Below, piece after piece: positions 46,997 to 55,360 of a stretch of 64,000 nt of DNA; the stretch's first letter is position 1, and every line of letters begins with the position of its first letter. Position numbers and translations under genes: made by a program. The DNA comes from JABMPJ01 sp964345005. Its GTDB lineage: Bacteria; Verrucomicrobiota; Kiritimatiellia; UBA8416; JABMPJ01. Location of the stretch: NCBI GenBank assembly GCA_964345005.1, contig CAYFPQ010000008.1, positions 7,183 through 71,182 of the forward strand. The letters are read 5' to 3'. The notes under the pieces are model-generated. The model worked only from the letters and a program-made list of their open reading frames with translations. It did not search any database and was not told the DNA's origin.

Positions 46997-48868
46997 ATGA
47001 GTGACGTTAAGGCACTGCTTCAGAGCAAGATGAGCGACGAGAGCTTCCAGAAGCTCGCCGCCATTGACAACGAGAAGGTGTTTGCCTTCATCGCGCACGC
47101 GATCGAGCTGTGCGAACCCGAGTCCGTATGGGTCGGTGACGACTCCGACGAGGACGTCGCCTACTGCCGCCAGTTGGCGATCGACCAGAAGGAAGAGATT
47201 CCCCTCACGACCGAAGGGCACACGGTCCACTGGGACGGCTACTATGACCAGGCCCGCAAGAAGGACGTCACCAAGTACCTCGTACCCGAAGGTGTCGACC
47301 TCGACAAGAAGCTCAACCAGATGCCTCGCGATGAAGGCATTAGAGAGATGGAAGATTTGCAGCGTGGCGGCTACAAGGGCCGCAAGATGCTGGTCCGTTT
47401 CTTCTGCCTCGGGACGCCAAACTCCGTATTCGCGATTCCTTGCCTGCAGATCACCGACTCGGCCTACGTGTGCCACAGCGAAGACCTGCTCTACCGCCGC
47501 GGCTACGAGGAGTTCAAGCGCCAGTCGGCCGCCAACCCGGACTTCGAGTTCTTCAAGTATCGCCATGCCACCGGCGAAGTCGATGAGCGCAAGACCTCGA
47601 AGAACTACGAGTTGAACCGTGTGTACATGGATTACACCCAGAACACCACGCTCAGCGTCAACACCCAGTACGCCGGCAACACCGTCGGTCTCAAGAAGCT
47701 GTCCCTGCGCCTGGCCATCCGCAAGGCCGACCGCGAGGGTTGGCTGGCTGAGCATATGTTCATCATGGCCAGCAACGGACCCGGCGGGCGCAAGACCTAT
47801 CTGGCCGGCGCCTTCCCGAGCGCCTGCGGCAAGACGGCTACCGCCATGATCCCGGGCGAGAACATCGTCGGTGACGACCTGGCCTACTTCAAGGTCATCG
47901 ATGGCGAGTTCCGTGCCGCGAACGTCGAAAACGGAATCTTCGGCATTATCACAGACGTCAACCAGAAGGACGACCCGGTCATCTGGGACGTGCTGACCAA
48001 GCCCGGCGAAGTTGTGTTCGGCAACGTGCTCGTCAAGGACGGCAAGCCCTACTGGATCGGTATGGGTGAAGATGTCCCCGGCGAGGGCGAGAACTACTGC
48101 GGTCACTGGACCGAGGGTATGGAAGGACCGGACGGTCGCACCTCTACCTGCAGCCACAAGAACGCCCGCTACACCGTGCAGATGCGAGACCTCGAGAACG
48201 CGGACCCGAATTGGGACGACCCCAAGGGCCTGCCTCTTGGCGGCATCATTTACGGTGGCCGCGACAGCGACACGAACGTGCCGGTGCGCGAAGCCTACAG
48301 TTGGGAACACGGCATCTGCACGATGGGCGCTACGCTCGAATCCGAAACCACCTCGGCCACGATCGGCCAGGAAGGTGTCCGCACCTGGAACGTGATGTCC
48401 AACATGGACTTCCTCTCCATGAGCGTCGGACGCTACATCGAGAACAACCTGAAATTCGCCGCTGACATCAAGCGTCCCCAGGTGTTCGGAACCAACTACT
48501 TCATCAAGAAGGATGGCCAGTTCCTCAACGGCAAGCTGGATAAAGCTGTCTGGATCAAGTGGATGGAACTCCGTATCCACGGCGAGGCCGATGCGCTCGA
48601 TGCCGGTTGCGGCATGATTCCGAAGTACGAGGATCTCAAGCGCCTGTTCAAGGACGTGCGCGGCGAGGATTACTCGGAGCAGGATTACGTCGACCAGTTC
48701 ACGGTGCGTATCCCCGAACTGCTCGCGAAGCACGCGCGCATGCAGGAGCTCTTCGCAACGATCGATGACACCCCGCAGACCTGGAAAGACGAGATGGCCG
48801 GCGAGAAGGCCCGCCTCGAGAAACTCCAGGCCGAGAAGGGCGATTACATCAGCCCGTTCGATCTTTAG
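46997..48868 (+). CDS. pckG: Phosphoenolpyruvate carboxykinase (GTP)
   Basis: 623 residues, normal for the GTP-dependent family. The P-loop FPSACGKTATAM (about 272) includes the hyper-reactive cysteine of GTP-PEPCKs; VGDDLAYFKVIDGEFRAAN (about 292) and NNLKFA are further family motifs. The enzyme interconverts oxaloacetate and PEP; in fermenting anaerobes it often runs towards oxaloacetate. AACAGGAGGGAG stands before the ATG. It appears to be a single-gene unit. Confidence 0.95.
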   Translation: MSDVKALLQSKMSDESFQKLAAIDNEKVFAFIAHAIELCEPESVWVGDDSDEDVAYCRQLAIDQKEEIPLTTEGHTVHWDGYYDQARKKDVTKYLVPEGVDLDKKLNQMPRDEGIREMEDLQRGGYKGRKMLVRFFCLGTPNSVFAIPCLQITDSAYVCHSEDLLYRRGYEEFKRQSAANPDFEFFKYRHATGEVDERKTSKNYELNRVYMDYTQNTTLSVNTQYAGNTVGLKKLSLRLAIRKADREGWLAEHMFIMASNGPGGRKTYLAGAFPSACGKTATAMIPGENIVGDDLAYFKVIDGEFRAANVENGIFGIITDVNQKDDPVIWDVLTKPGEVVFGNVLVKDGKPYWIGMGEDVPGEGENYCGHWTEGMEGPDGRTSTCSHKNARYTVQMRDLENADPNWDDPKGLPLGGIIYGGRDSDTNVPVREAYSWEHGICTMGATLESETTSATIGQEGVRTWNVMSNMDFLSMSVGRYIENNLKFAADIKRPQVFGTNYFIKKDGQFLNGKLDKAVWIKWMELRIHGEADALDAGCGMIPKYEDLKRLFKDVRGEDYSEQDYVDQFTVRIPELLAKHARMQELFATIDDTPQTWKDEMAGEKARLEKLQAEKGDYISPFDL

Positions 48869-48915
48869 AGCGGACAAACAGGACGACTACAGCGAGGGCG
48901 GTAACACGACTACAC

Positions 48916-49308
48916 TCAATCCGCAGTACAAACACAGGATTGCTCCAGCCATGCGGCGTATGCGCTTGCGTCGATGTCGCCTGCTGCCAAGCCAATCGTT
49001 TGCACGACGGCCTCTTCCTCTGAGGCGTCAAGCTTGTGACCGTTGGCGCGAAGGAACATGTACGCAGCCATGAAGGCTATACGTTTGTTGCCGTCGACGA
49101 ACGGGTGATTCTTGGCCAGACCATGCGCATAGGCAGCACCCAACGCGAAGAGTGACGCATTCTCGTAGGCGTATAGATGCCGAGGCCGGCTCAATGCAGA
49201 CTCGAGGAGTCCCTCGTCACGAATGCCGGCAAGCCCTCCGAAACGAGCAAGTAGCTCCTCCTGTACAGAGACAATGACATCGCGCGCAACCCAAGTCGGC
49301 TCACTCAT
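48916..49308 (-). CDS. doc: Doc-type toxin of the Fic fold
   Basis: 130 residues with the motif HPFVDGNKRIAF (about 67-78), which is the Fic/Doc active site; Doc proteins of about 125 residues phosphorylate EF-Tu. Here glycine replaces the alanine often seen in Doc (D-A-N-K). RDEGLLESALSRP near residue 28 is also typical. The gene starts with a four-base ATGA overlap of the antitoxin gene upstream. Confidence 0.88.
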   Translation of the reverse strand: MSEPTWVARDVIVSVQEELLARFGGLAGIRDEGLLESALSRPRHLYAYENASLFALGAAYAHGLAKNHPFVDGNKRIAFMAAYMFLRANGHKLDASEEEAVVQTIGLAAGDIDASAYAAWLEQSCVCTAD

Positions 49309-49535
49309 TTGGCGAGTTCCCGAAGTGCGTTGCGATACTTCTGCATCCCCTCCTCGGCGATCTCGATCATCTCATCGAATCCAGGCCGTTCGGGGGTAAC
49401 ACGAAGTGAACACTCCGGAGCTTCCGTAAGGTAGAGCACGGCGCCCTCTTTCACCTTCATTGCCTGCACTGCCTCCTTTGGCAACACTATGCCCAAGGAG
49501 TTACCGATCTTCCTAACTTTTGTCTCCATCGTCAT
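49305..49535 (-). CDS. AbrB/MazE-type antitoxin
   Basis: 76 residues. TKVRKIGNSLGIVLPKEAV is the SpoVT-AbrB DNA-binding swapped-hairpin domain; the C-terminal acidic helix (DEMIEIAEEGMQKYRNAL) would neutralise the Doc toxin. Starts at 49535 or at the Met two codons later. The frame is open further upstream but through promoter sequence. Autoregulation of the operon through the AbrB domain is expected from the family. Confidence 0.85.
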   Translation of the reverse strand: MTMETKVRKIGNSLGIVLPKEAVQAMKVKEGAVLYLTEAPECSLRVTPERPGFDEMIEIAEEGMQKYRNALRELAK

Positions 49536-49541
49536 GTAACA

Positions 49542-49570
49542 ACAATAGTTATAACCCCGAATCTTGTCAA
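49542..49570 (-). promoter_or_regulatory. Promoter of the antitoxin-toxin operon
   Basis: On the minus strand TTGACA (49565-49570), a 17-base spacer and TATTGT (49542-49547), a few bases upstream of the antitoxin start, so the message would have a very short leader. Confidence 0.65.
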
Positions 49571-49668
49571 TGTTCTTTCTTGTCCAGGATGGGCGAAGGA
49601 AGGAAGCATTGAGCCCGTGGCCTCCATCGTGATAGCCTCGACCTTTCAGCGATGCCAAGGCTTCTCAT

Positions 49669-50583
49669 ATGACTGACCACGAAACATCTCAGCTTCGCAA
49701 GCCCGACTGGCTCAGGGTTCGGCTCTCGGGCGGCAAGGAGTTCAACGAAGTTAAGCAGCTCGTAGAGGGACAGAAGCTCCATACCGTCTGTCAGGAGGCC
49801 ATGTGCCCCAACATCCATGAGTGCTGGGGGAAGCACAAGACCGCTACGTTCATGATCCTGGGTGAGACCTGCACCCGCGCCTGCCGGTTCTGTGCCGTTG
49901 CTACCGGACGACCACCTGCCCCCGACCCGGACGAGCCCCGCCGCGTGGCCGAGTCTGTCGCAGCCATGAAACTGGAGCACGTGGTCGTAACCATGGTGAC
50001 TCGCGACGATCTACCCGACGGCGGTGCAAGTGCTGTGGCCGACACCGTCCGAGCCATTCGCGAGCTGGCGCCGGAGTGTTCGACCGAAGTGCTGGTATCC
50101 GATCTCATGGGCGACCGCGAATCGATTCGCATCGTGACCGACAGCATGCCGGCCATCAACAGCCACAACATCGAGACCGTCCGGCGACTCACACAGCAGG
50201 TCCGCTCACGCTCCGACTACGAGCGTTCGCTCACCTACCTGCGCATCGTTAAGGAACTGGATCCTCAGGCCACCACGAAGTCGAGTCTCATGCTCGGCCT
50301 CGGCGAAACGCGTGACGAGATTCTTGAATCCTTGGATGATCTGCGCAGCGTGGACGTCGACGTCGTGAACATGGGGCAGTACCTACAGCCCACCAAAACC
50401 CATGCAGCAGTCGAGAAATTCTGGACGCCCGAGGAGTTCGCTGACCTGAAAGAGGAAGCGCTGTCCCGCGGTTTCGCCTACTGCGAATCTGCCCCGCTGG
50501 TGCGCTCCTCCTATCATGCCGGAGCACAATACGCCGCGTTCCTCAAGCAGGCGCGCGATCGTCGCCCCCCATTCCTCGCTTGA
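49669..50583 (+). CDS. lipA: Lipoyl synthase
   Basis: 304 residues. The radical-SAM motif CTRACRFC (about 66-73) and the second, family-specific cluster CQEAMCPNIHEC (about 41-52) are present; the C-terminal RSSYHA (about 282) supplies the serine ligand. It inserts two sulfurs into protein-bound octanoyl groups. With PFOR doing pyruvate oxidation here, the likely lipoyl target is the glycine cleavage H protein. The tRNA-Glu gene follows on its own promoter. Confidence 0.95.
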   Translation: MTDHETSQLRKPDWLRVRLSGGKEFNEVKQLVEGQKLHTVCQEAMCPNIHECWGKHKTATFMILGETCTRACRFCAVATGRPPAPDPDEPRRVAESVAAMKLEHVVVTMVTRDDLPDGGASAVADTVRAIRELAPECSTEVLVSDLMGDRESIRIVTDSMPAINSHNIETVRRLTQQVRSRSDYERSLTYLRIVKELDPQATTKSSLMLGLGETRDEILESLDDLRSVDVDVVNMGQYLQPTKTHAAVEKFWTPEEFADLKEEALSRGFAYCESAPLVRSSYHAGAQYAAFLKQARDRRPPFLA

Positions 50584-50599
50584 TCGGACCAGTGCGGGG

Positions 50600-50628
50600 T
50601 TGACTTCCCTGACCCCATTCCGTAAATT
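50600..50628 (+). promoter_or_regulatory. Promoter of the tRNA-Glu gene
   Basis: TTGACT, a 17-base spacer and TAAATT, 21 bases before the tRNA 5' end. Confidence 0.75.
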
Positions 50629-50649
50629 ACGCGCCTGTTTGAGAGCTGT

Positions 50650-50724
50650 GCCCCCTTCGTCTATCGGCTAGGACATCGGGTTCTCATCCCGGAAAGAGGG
50701 GTTCGATTCCCCTAGGGGGTGCCA
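50650..50724 (+). tRNA. tRNA-Glu (anticodon CTC)
   Basis: A full cloverleaf: acceptor GCCCCCT pairs with AGGGGGT (G1-U72 wobble, normal for bacterial tRNA-Glu), anticodon stem CGGG/CCCG with loop TTCTCAT giving anticodon CTC, T arm AGGGG-TTCGATT-CCCCT, discriminator G and an encoded CCA end. Confidence 0.95.
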
Positions 50725-51109
50725 ATTTTCTTACCAGTCGCTCTATCCCCCGTAAAGCAGTTCACCGCCGTGTGCAGCAGACCACAACCTATCGTCTGTG
50801 CTAGTGTCCTGTCTCAGAATCAAGCTCTCAAAATACGTAAGTCTCTGTCATTCCGAGCGAAGCTGCCTGTCCGCCTCTGGAGGAAGGAATCTCTTGTCTA
50901 TCATGCGGCAGAGATCCCTCGACTTCGCTCGGGATGACACACGAGTTATACAACCCTATTTGCGGGACACGACACTAGTCACTCCGAGCGTTGAGCACAA
51001 TCGGTACCGGCTCTGCAAAGAAATGTGTGGATTTCCTGCTGCGAATCGGAATAATGCCACAAAGCGTCGGCAGACTGTCCGACAGCACAACAAACAGGGG
51101 GATCCACTC
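50725..51109 (+). other. Intergenic region containing a nested inverted-repeat element
   Basis: No gene is visible. About half the region is the repeat at 50801-50978. The frame of the following outer-membrane gene is open through it, but the translation is that of the repeat and not part of the protein. Confidence 0.6.
50801..50978. repeat. 178-base element with nested inverted repeats
   Basis: The ends CTAGTGTCCTGTCTC and (reverse complement) CTAGTGTCGTGTCCC match at 13 of 15 positions. Inside, TGTCATTCCGAGCGAAG (50846-50862) is inverted at 50923-50939 with one mismatch, and GGAATCTC is inverted as GAGATCCC. The inner part is of the widely seen type whose translation contains SLDFARDD. It looks like a non-autonomous mobile or REP-type element. 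Confidence 0.8.
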
Positions 51110-52108
51110 ATGATTCGTTACTTACTGGCTATTGTGGCTATCGGGATCGTTCTACTCCCGGCAGCAGTTCTTGGCCAAACCGAGCTCGCGGCCATCATGC
51201 GCGACGAGTATGCACTGGGACTCACGCCAACGGTGCGCAGCGCCGGCATGGGCGGCGGCTACATCGCTGTGGAAGGGATCGGCAGCATGAACCCGGCAGC
51301 CCTGGCGCGCGTCGGTCGCACCGTCACGGCCACCTATGGCATGTACGACCATGACACGGGACCGGATGCCAACCGCGGCCGTCTCGATGCAACACTTGCT
51401 GCACCCAAGATCGGTGGCGCGGCCCGCTTGATGGTCGACCACGTTTCCAGCGACGGAGCCGATCCCACCATGATTATCGGTGGTGGCCCCATGGAATACG
51501 ACAGCACGACGCTCGGTCTGCAGTATGGCCGGGATGTGAGTGAATGCCTGGCCCTCGGTTTCGGCGCCTACCCGTACGAAGAAGCCAACGTGGACGTCAC
51601 AACTCCTGGCGGTACTTTCAGCGGAGAGGGAATGAGCCAGGTGGGGAGCATCCAGTTCGGTGCACTGGCTCGCCTGTGCGACACGGTGAATGTCGGCCTG
51701 CAGGTTATCCATATCATCGACGAGCTCAAAGTTGAACTGCCCGACGGCACCAAGATGCAGAACGACTTCAAGATCGACTACGTGGCCGCCGGCGTGGCCA
51801 TTACGCCCTGGGATGGGTGCCTGATTGTCGTCGATTACTGGAATGGCGATGTGGACGGCCGGTCCGAACCAGGCGCTGAGTTCGACGAGGACATCGACCG
51901 CTGGAACATCGGCGTGGAACAGCGCATCGTGGATGCGGTTGATGTGCGCGTGGGCTCGAACAACAGTGGCCTGACCGCCGGCTTCACCTGGCGCATGTGC
52001 GAGGCGGCGACGCTGGACTACGCTTACGTCAGCGAGGCGTTGAACGACAAGGAAGACATCTTCGGCGAGACCGAGCAGCACACCGTGTCGGTCTCCTGCG
52101 CCTTCTAA
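51110..52108 (+). CDS. Outer-membrane beta-barrel protein (PorV/OmpP1-like pattern)
   Basis: 332 residues from the ATG at 51110, preceded by CAGGGGGAT. Signal peptide MIRYLLAIVAIGIVLLPAAVLG. The mature part starts RSAGMGGGYIAVEGIGSMNPAALARVG, the glycine-rich plug-like opening typical of OmpP1/FadL/PorV-type barrels, then amphipathic strands to a final phenylalanine (HTVSVSCAF). It may carry hydrophobic solutes or act as a secretion barrel. A terminator follows. Confidence 0.8.
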   Translation: MIRYLLAIVAIGIVLLPAAVLGQTELAAIMRDEYALGLTPTVRSAGMGGGYIAVEGIGSMNPAALARVGRTVTATYGMYDHDTGPDANRGRLDATLAAPKIGGAARLMVDHVSSDGADPTMIIGGGPMEYDSTTLGLQYGRDVSECLALGFGAYPYEEANVDVTTPGGTFSGEGMSQVGSIQFGALARLCDTVNVGLQVIHIIDELKVELPDGTKMQNDFKIDYVAAGVAITPWDGCLIVVDYWNGDVDGRSEPGAEFDEDIDRWNIGVEQRIVDAVDVRVGSNNSGLTAGFTWRMCEAATLDYAYVSEALNDKEDIFGETEQHTVSVSCAF

Positions 52109-52135
52109 TTCAACCCCGCCCCGTTAGAGCATAGA

Positions 52136-52175
52136 CCCGATCGACCGGCTACTCAGGCCGGTTGATCGGGTTTCT
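52136..52175. terminator. Bidirectional terminator between convergent genes
   Basis: CCCGATCGACCGG pairs with CCGGTTGATCGGG (one G-U) around a 9-base loop, followed by TTTCTTCTT on the plus strand. The stem overlaps the last codons of the convergent glycosyltransferase gene. Confidence 0.85.
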
Positions 52176-53325
52176 TCTTGAGATTCTCCTCCACCGCCTC
52201 CACCACTTGCTCAACCTTCAGTTCGGCCATGCAGTGGGCACGGTCGACACAGTAGCGGTCGCCATAGTGGGGACAGATGTGAGATTCATGATCGTAGACG
52301 CAGATGTCCGGATAGGTCTCTGGCTTGACCACGGTGTTGAAACTGTCGGTTGGATCGTAAGGTTTGCAGTAGAGCGGGTTCGTGGGGCCGAAAAGGGAGA
52401 CCGTCCGATTGGCCCTATACCATCGCCCGTTCCCGGCCTGAGCCGCCCCGGGGGTGCCCTCCTCCACCTCGCTGGCTGAGCCGGCCATGTGACCGGCGAA
52501 GCTGTCGTTACCGATCACCAGCGAGAATGCCCCCGACTGCATCAGGTACGAATCGACCGCAAGCCCAGTCTCCTCAACCAGGTTCGTGAACGGTTCATCG
52601 GCAAAGACCTCCTGCGAGGTATGCATGTCGTAGTTGCCGTTGGGCTCAAAATCGCGCGCCCCCATAATGACAGCCTTGCAGCCCAGGTCGCTCTCGAGCA
52701 CCTCCGCCAACCGCTTGAAGTTCTCCGCCGGCCAGATCTTGCTGAACTGGGCCGACCCGATGTTCAGCGCCACGCTCTTCCGGTCGCGCAGGCCCTCGCG
52801 CTCGACGATCGCCTCCCCTGCCTCAACCGTCGCATCGTCGAACGGCAGCTCGAACGATACCGGGGCATCCTCAATCCCCAGCCCTTTCAGCCCGCTGAGA
52901 TATGCATCAACCATGTGTCCGGTCGACCGCGAAGGCAAACAAGAGGCGCCGGGGTGCAGCAAGCGGGCGAAAACGTACTCACGTGCGTCGGACCTGTGCG
53001 GGATCAACACGGTTTGCCCCCTGCCCCACGGGATATAGAGACCGGTTTTGCCGCGTCCTTTGAGATCGATAAACGTCTTCGTCCCGCGCTCCCGTGCTGC
53101 CTTACGCACCTGCTTGGCCGTGGTCATCCGGTTCGACGAATCGTCGATATACAGCACGTCGACCAGGCCGTTCTCGAGAACACGCGCCAGCGGCGCCTGC
53201 GTCTTCGAGACTACCAACGACACCGATTCATAGACCGAACCCAGTGCACGGATGGTCGGGATAATCCAGACAAGGTCCCCCAGCCAGCCAGAGTATACAA
53301 CCAGAACGCTTTCGCTCTTCTTCAC
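52153..53325 (-). CDS. Glycosyltransferase family 9 (heptosyltransferase type), second copy
   Basis: 390 residues. The GT9 features are visible: an N-terminal Rossmann strand VLVVYSGWLGDLVWIIPTIR, LNIGSAQFSKIWPAENFKRL (about 208) and VIGNDSFAGHMAGS (about 290) with RTVSLFGPTNP. Family members transfer heptose from ADP-heptose to lipopolysaccharide core. The GTG at 53325 is chosen because it overlaps the stop of the preceding GT9 gene (GTGA) with GGAGATGG upstream; an ATG at 53355 lies inside that gene. The C-terminus has a cysteine/histidine cluster (CVYDHESHICPHYGDRYC). Confidence 0.85.
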   Translation of the reverse strand: MKKSESVLVVYSGWLGDLVWIIPTIRALGSVYESVSLVVSKTQAPLARVLENGLVDVLYIDDSSNRMTTAKQVRKAARERGTKTFIDLKGRGKTGLYIPWGRGQTVLIPHRSDAREYVFARLLHPGASCLPSRSTGHMVDAYLSGLKGLGIEDAPVSFELPFDDATVEAGEAIVEREGLRDRKSVALNIGSAQFSKIWPAENFKRLAEVLESDLGCKAVIMGARDFEPNGNYDMHTSQEVFADEPFTNLVEETGLAVDSYLMQSGAFSLVIGNDSFAGHMAGSASEVEEGTPGAAQAGNGRWYRANRTVSLFGPTNPLYCKPYDPTDSFNTVVKPETYPDICVYDHESHICPHYGDRYCVDRAHCMAELKVEQVVEAVEENLKKKPDQPA

Positions 53326-54482
53326 GCCTTCACCATCTCCATAATACACTCGCATACCCGGTCGGGATGCAGTTCCACCATGCTTCGCGCGGGTCCGCCT
53401 CCTTTGCGATAATCGCTACAGGCTTCCTCGTGCCCCTTGGGGAGATAATCCTCGTCGGCAAACAGAACGCGATTCCATTCACCATACGGCTTGTCTGGAT
53501 AGCTTCGCGTGGGATCATACGGAGCGTAACGCCCCCAGTTCGTAGGCCCGAATAGCGATACCGTCTTGCGTTTGGCGTCGTCACCAACCGATCCGGCAAT
53601 ATGCAAAGCGCCTGTATCGTTGCCCACTACGACCTCGGCTACATTCGCGTAGCGGAGGCAATGTGTGTCGCGCTGCAGGTGTAGATCCGCCGAGAGTCCG
53701 CCCTCCGTCACCAAGTCGATGCAATGCTCGCCGTCAACCAGGCCATCCCTGCGAAACTGTTCGACCGTACGCCGGTCGTAGTTGTCGTCCCACCTGAACT
53801 CCGCCGCACCCATCAGCACCACACGCAGTCCATTGGCAACGAGCACCTTGGCCAACGTCTTGAAATGATCGGCCGGCCAACACTTCGTGGCACGGCTGGC
53901 GCCGAGGTTCAGGGCAATGACGGTTCCCGATCGCAAGTTGTACTTATCGATTAACTTCTCACTCTCCTCAACGGCCCGCTCGGGCAGTCGAAGCTGAAAG
54001 GAGTAGACGGGATCAGCGGTGCCCAGGTAGGCGGCGAACGCCAGCAGCTCATCGACGCGGTGCATGCCGGGCGTGAGCGCGGGCATGGACTCCGCCCACG
54101 GCGAATAAAGCGCACAGATCCCCTTGCAGTCCTTGCGGTGCGGTCTGATCCGGCGGCCACCGCGCCAGGCAAGGAGCAAACCAGACTGGTCGTTCCCCAC
54201 CATGTCGATAACGGCATCGCAACGCGCCTCGGCGAGCCGCTTCCGAAGCTCCCGCCAGCTCCCGCCACGACCGAGAACCAACACATCATCACAGAGCGTG
54301 CCTTTCTGCGGCATGGCGAGAGGAGCCTGCTTCTCCTTGATGACCAGGGTCATGTGGGTATCCGGAAAGGCACGCCGAATGGTATGCAGTGCAGGCAGAA
54401 CAAAGACAAAATCGCCAATCGCCTTCGGGTAGACGATGGCCAGCCGCTCGATTGATCTCTCCCTCTTCACAATGGTTCGCAT
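53322..54482 (-). CDS. Glycosyltransferase family 9 (heptosyltransferase type), first copy
   Basis: 386 residues from the ATG at 54482 (a start nine codons upstream is possible). Opens with RLAIVYPKAIGDFVFVLPALHTIRR; the nucleotide-sugar-binding half has LNLGASRATKCWPADHFKTLA (about 195) and VVVGNDTGALHIAGS (about 285) with KTVSLFGPTNWGRY. It probably adds a heptose or similar sugar to the lipopolysaccharide core. Tandem partner of the next GT9 gene, translationally coupled by GTGA. The upstream side is a divergent region with hexamer repeats. Confidence 0.85.
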   Translation of the reverse strand: MRTIVKRERSIERLAIVYPKAIGDFVFVLPALHTIRRAFPDTHMTLVIKEKQAPLAMPQKGTLCDDVLVLGRGGSWRELRKRLAEARCDAVIDMVGNDQSGLLLAWRGGRRIRPHRKDCKGICALYSPWAESMPALTPGMHRVDELLAFAAYLGTADPVYSFQLRLPERAVEESEKLIDKYNLRSGTVIALNLGASRATKCWPADHFKTLAKVLVANGLRVVLMGAAEFRWDDNYDRRTVEQFRRDGLVDGEHCIDLVTEGGLSADLHLQRDTHCLRYANVAEVVVGNDTGALHIAGSVGDDAKRKTVSLFGPTNWGRYAPYDPTRSYPDKPYGEWNRVLFADEDYLPKGHEEACSDYRKGGGPARSMVELHPDRVCECIMEMVKA

Positions 54483-54521
54483 GCTAGCAGTAGGAGAACA
54501 GGGTGGCAAGGGAGCGTCCCC

Positions 54522-54606
54522 CTCCTAATCATAATCCTAATCGTGATCCTAATCGCACTGCTAGTCTGCCGCCGATTACGATTAGGATTACGCGTACGAT
54601 TAGGAG
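54522..54606. repeat. CCTAATCG/CGATTAGG hexamer repeat hairpin
   Basis: Left arm (54523-54555) repeats TCCTAATC(A/G)T, right arm (54573-54606) repeats CGATTA(C/G) and ends GATTAGGAG; the two arms are complementary over most of their length. It sits in the divergent space between a GT9 gene and an unknown gene. Same architecture as the GATTTC repeats at 2125-2204 with a different hexamer. Confidence 0.8.
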
Positions 54607-54658
54607 TGGGACAGGTTTGGGATGGTGCGGCACCACATCTCAAGCTAGGATTGGTTCG

Positions 54659-55360
54659 ATGATCCACTTGAGAAGAGCATTGAAGCCACGGGAACCCAAG
54701 CCGTTACGGATCTATCGGTTCGAGCACGTGGGTCTCGACACCGCCTCCGACATCGCCTTGGTAGACGGCAGGCGGTGCAGCGCCAGTGTGGGTCGCTGGA
54801 TGTTCTACCTGCCGAAACTTCAGGCCAAGCTTTTCCACTCACGAGACGGCAGTACCGACTGCACATCGCCTTCCCGTCCCTCCGCTGAGGTGCTCCAACA
54901 GCCCGGGCTCTCGCTCGGGCGCTACATCTCCGACGAGTGGAACCAAGCCCTGACCACCCCCATCGTACGCCGACTCGCCGAACTGTGGATCGTGAGCGCG
55001 CGGCTCTGGTCGGCCGGACTGGGGCCCCAGCCGCTGGGCCTCTGCTTTGTTGAGCAGTTCCATCGCGATGAGGAAGCACTTGGTCTCACCTGCGGATTCC
55101 TCACGGAGAACGTGCACCGGCTACGTCCCAAGCTCCGCTGCCGCCGGGAACACGTTGAGGCGGCTGGCGTGCGTCCGGACAAGATCGCAAGCTGCATTCG
55201 CCGCCAGGTGCGCGGCTACATCGTGGACCTCTGCTCTGTCGTGGGGTGCATACCGGACAATGCGGACGAAGCAACTAGACGGCTTGAGGTACTGCTCCGG
55301 GAATGCGACTCAGACGACACGCTCAAGCGCGAGCTGAACCAGGTTCTCCTTCAAGGCTAG
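54659..55360 (+). CDS. Unknown protein in the glycan cluster
   Basis: 233 residues from the ATG at 54659; the frame continues upstream only through the hexamer repeat. It has two arginine-rich pieces (RRALKPREPKPLRIYR at the start, KLRCRREHVEAAGVRPDK near 165) and a region LGLCFVEQFHRDEEALGLTC near 130. No signal peptide or membrane segment is seen. I do not recognise the family. Its stop overlaps that of the convergent methyltransferase by four bases. Position among glycan genes suggests a role in surface-polymer assembly, nothing more. Confidence 0.6.
   Translation: MIHLRRALKPREPKPLRIYRFEHVGLDTASDIALVDGRRCSASVGRWMFYLPKLQAKLFHSRDGSTDCTSPSRPSAEVLQQPGLSLGRYISDEWNQALTTPIVRRLAELWIVSARLWSAGLGPQPLGLCFVEQFHRDEEALGLTCGFLTENVHRLRPKLRCRREHVEAAGVRPDKIASCIRRQVRGYIVDLCSVVGCIPDNADEATRRLEVLLRECDSDDTLKRELNQVLLQG

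Noticed and set aside
46964..48877. 637-codon minus-strand open frame
   Set aside because: It mirrors pckG; the PEPCK motifs on the plus strand decide which strand is coding.
50798..51109. N-terminal extension of the outer-membrane protein gene
   Set aside because: The extra residues translate an intergenic repeat element; the signal peptide starts at 51110.
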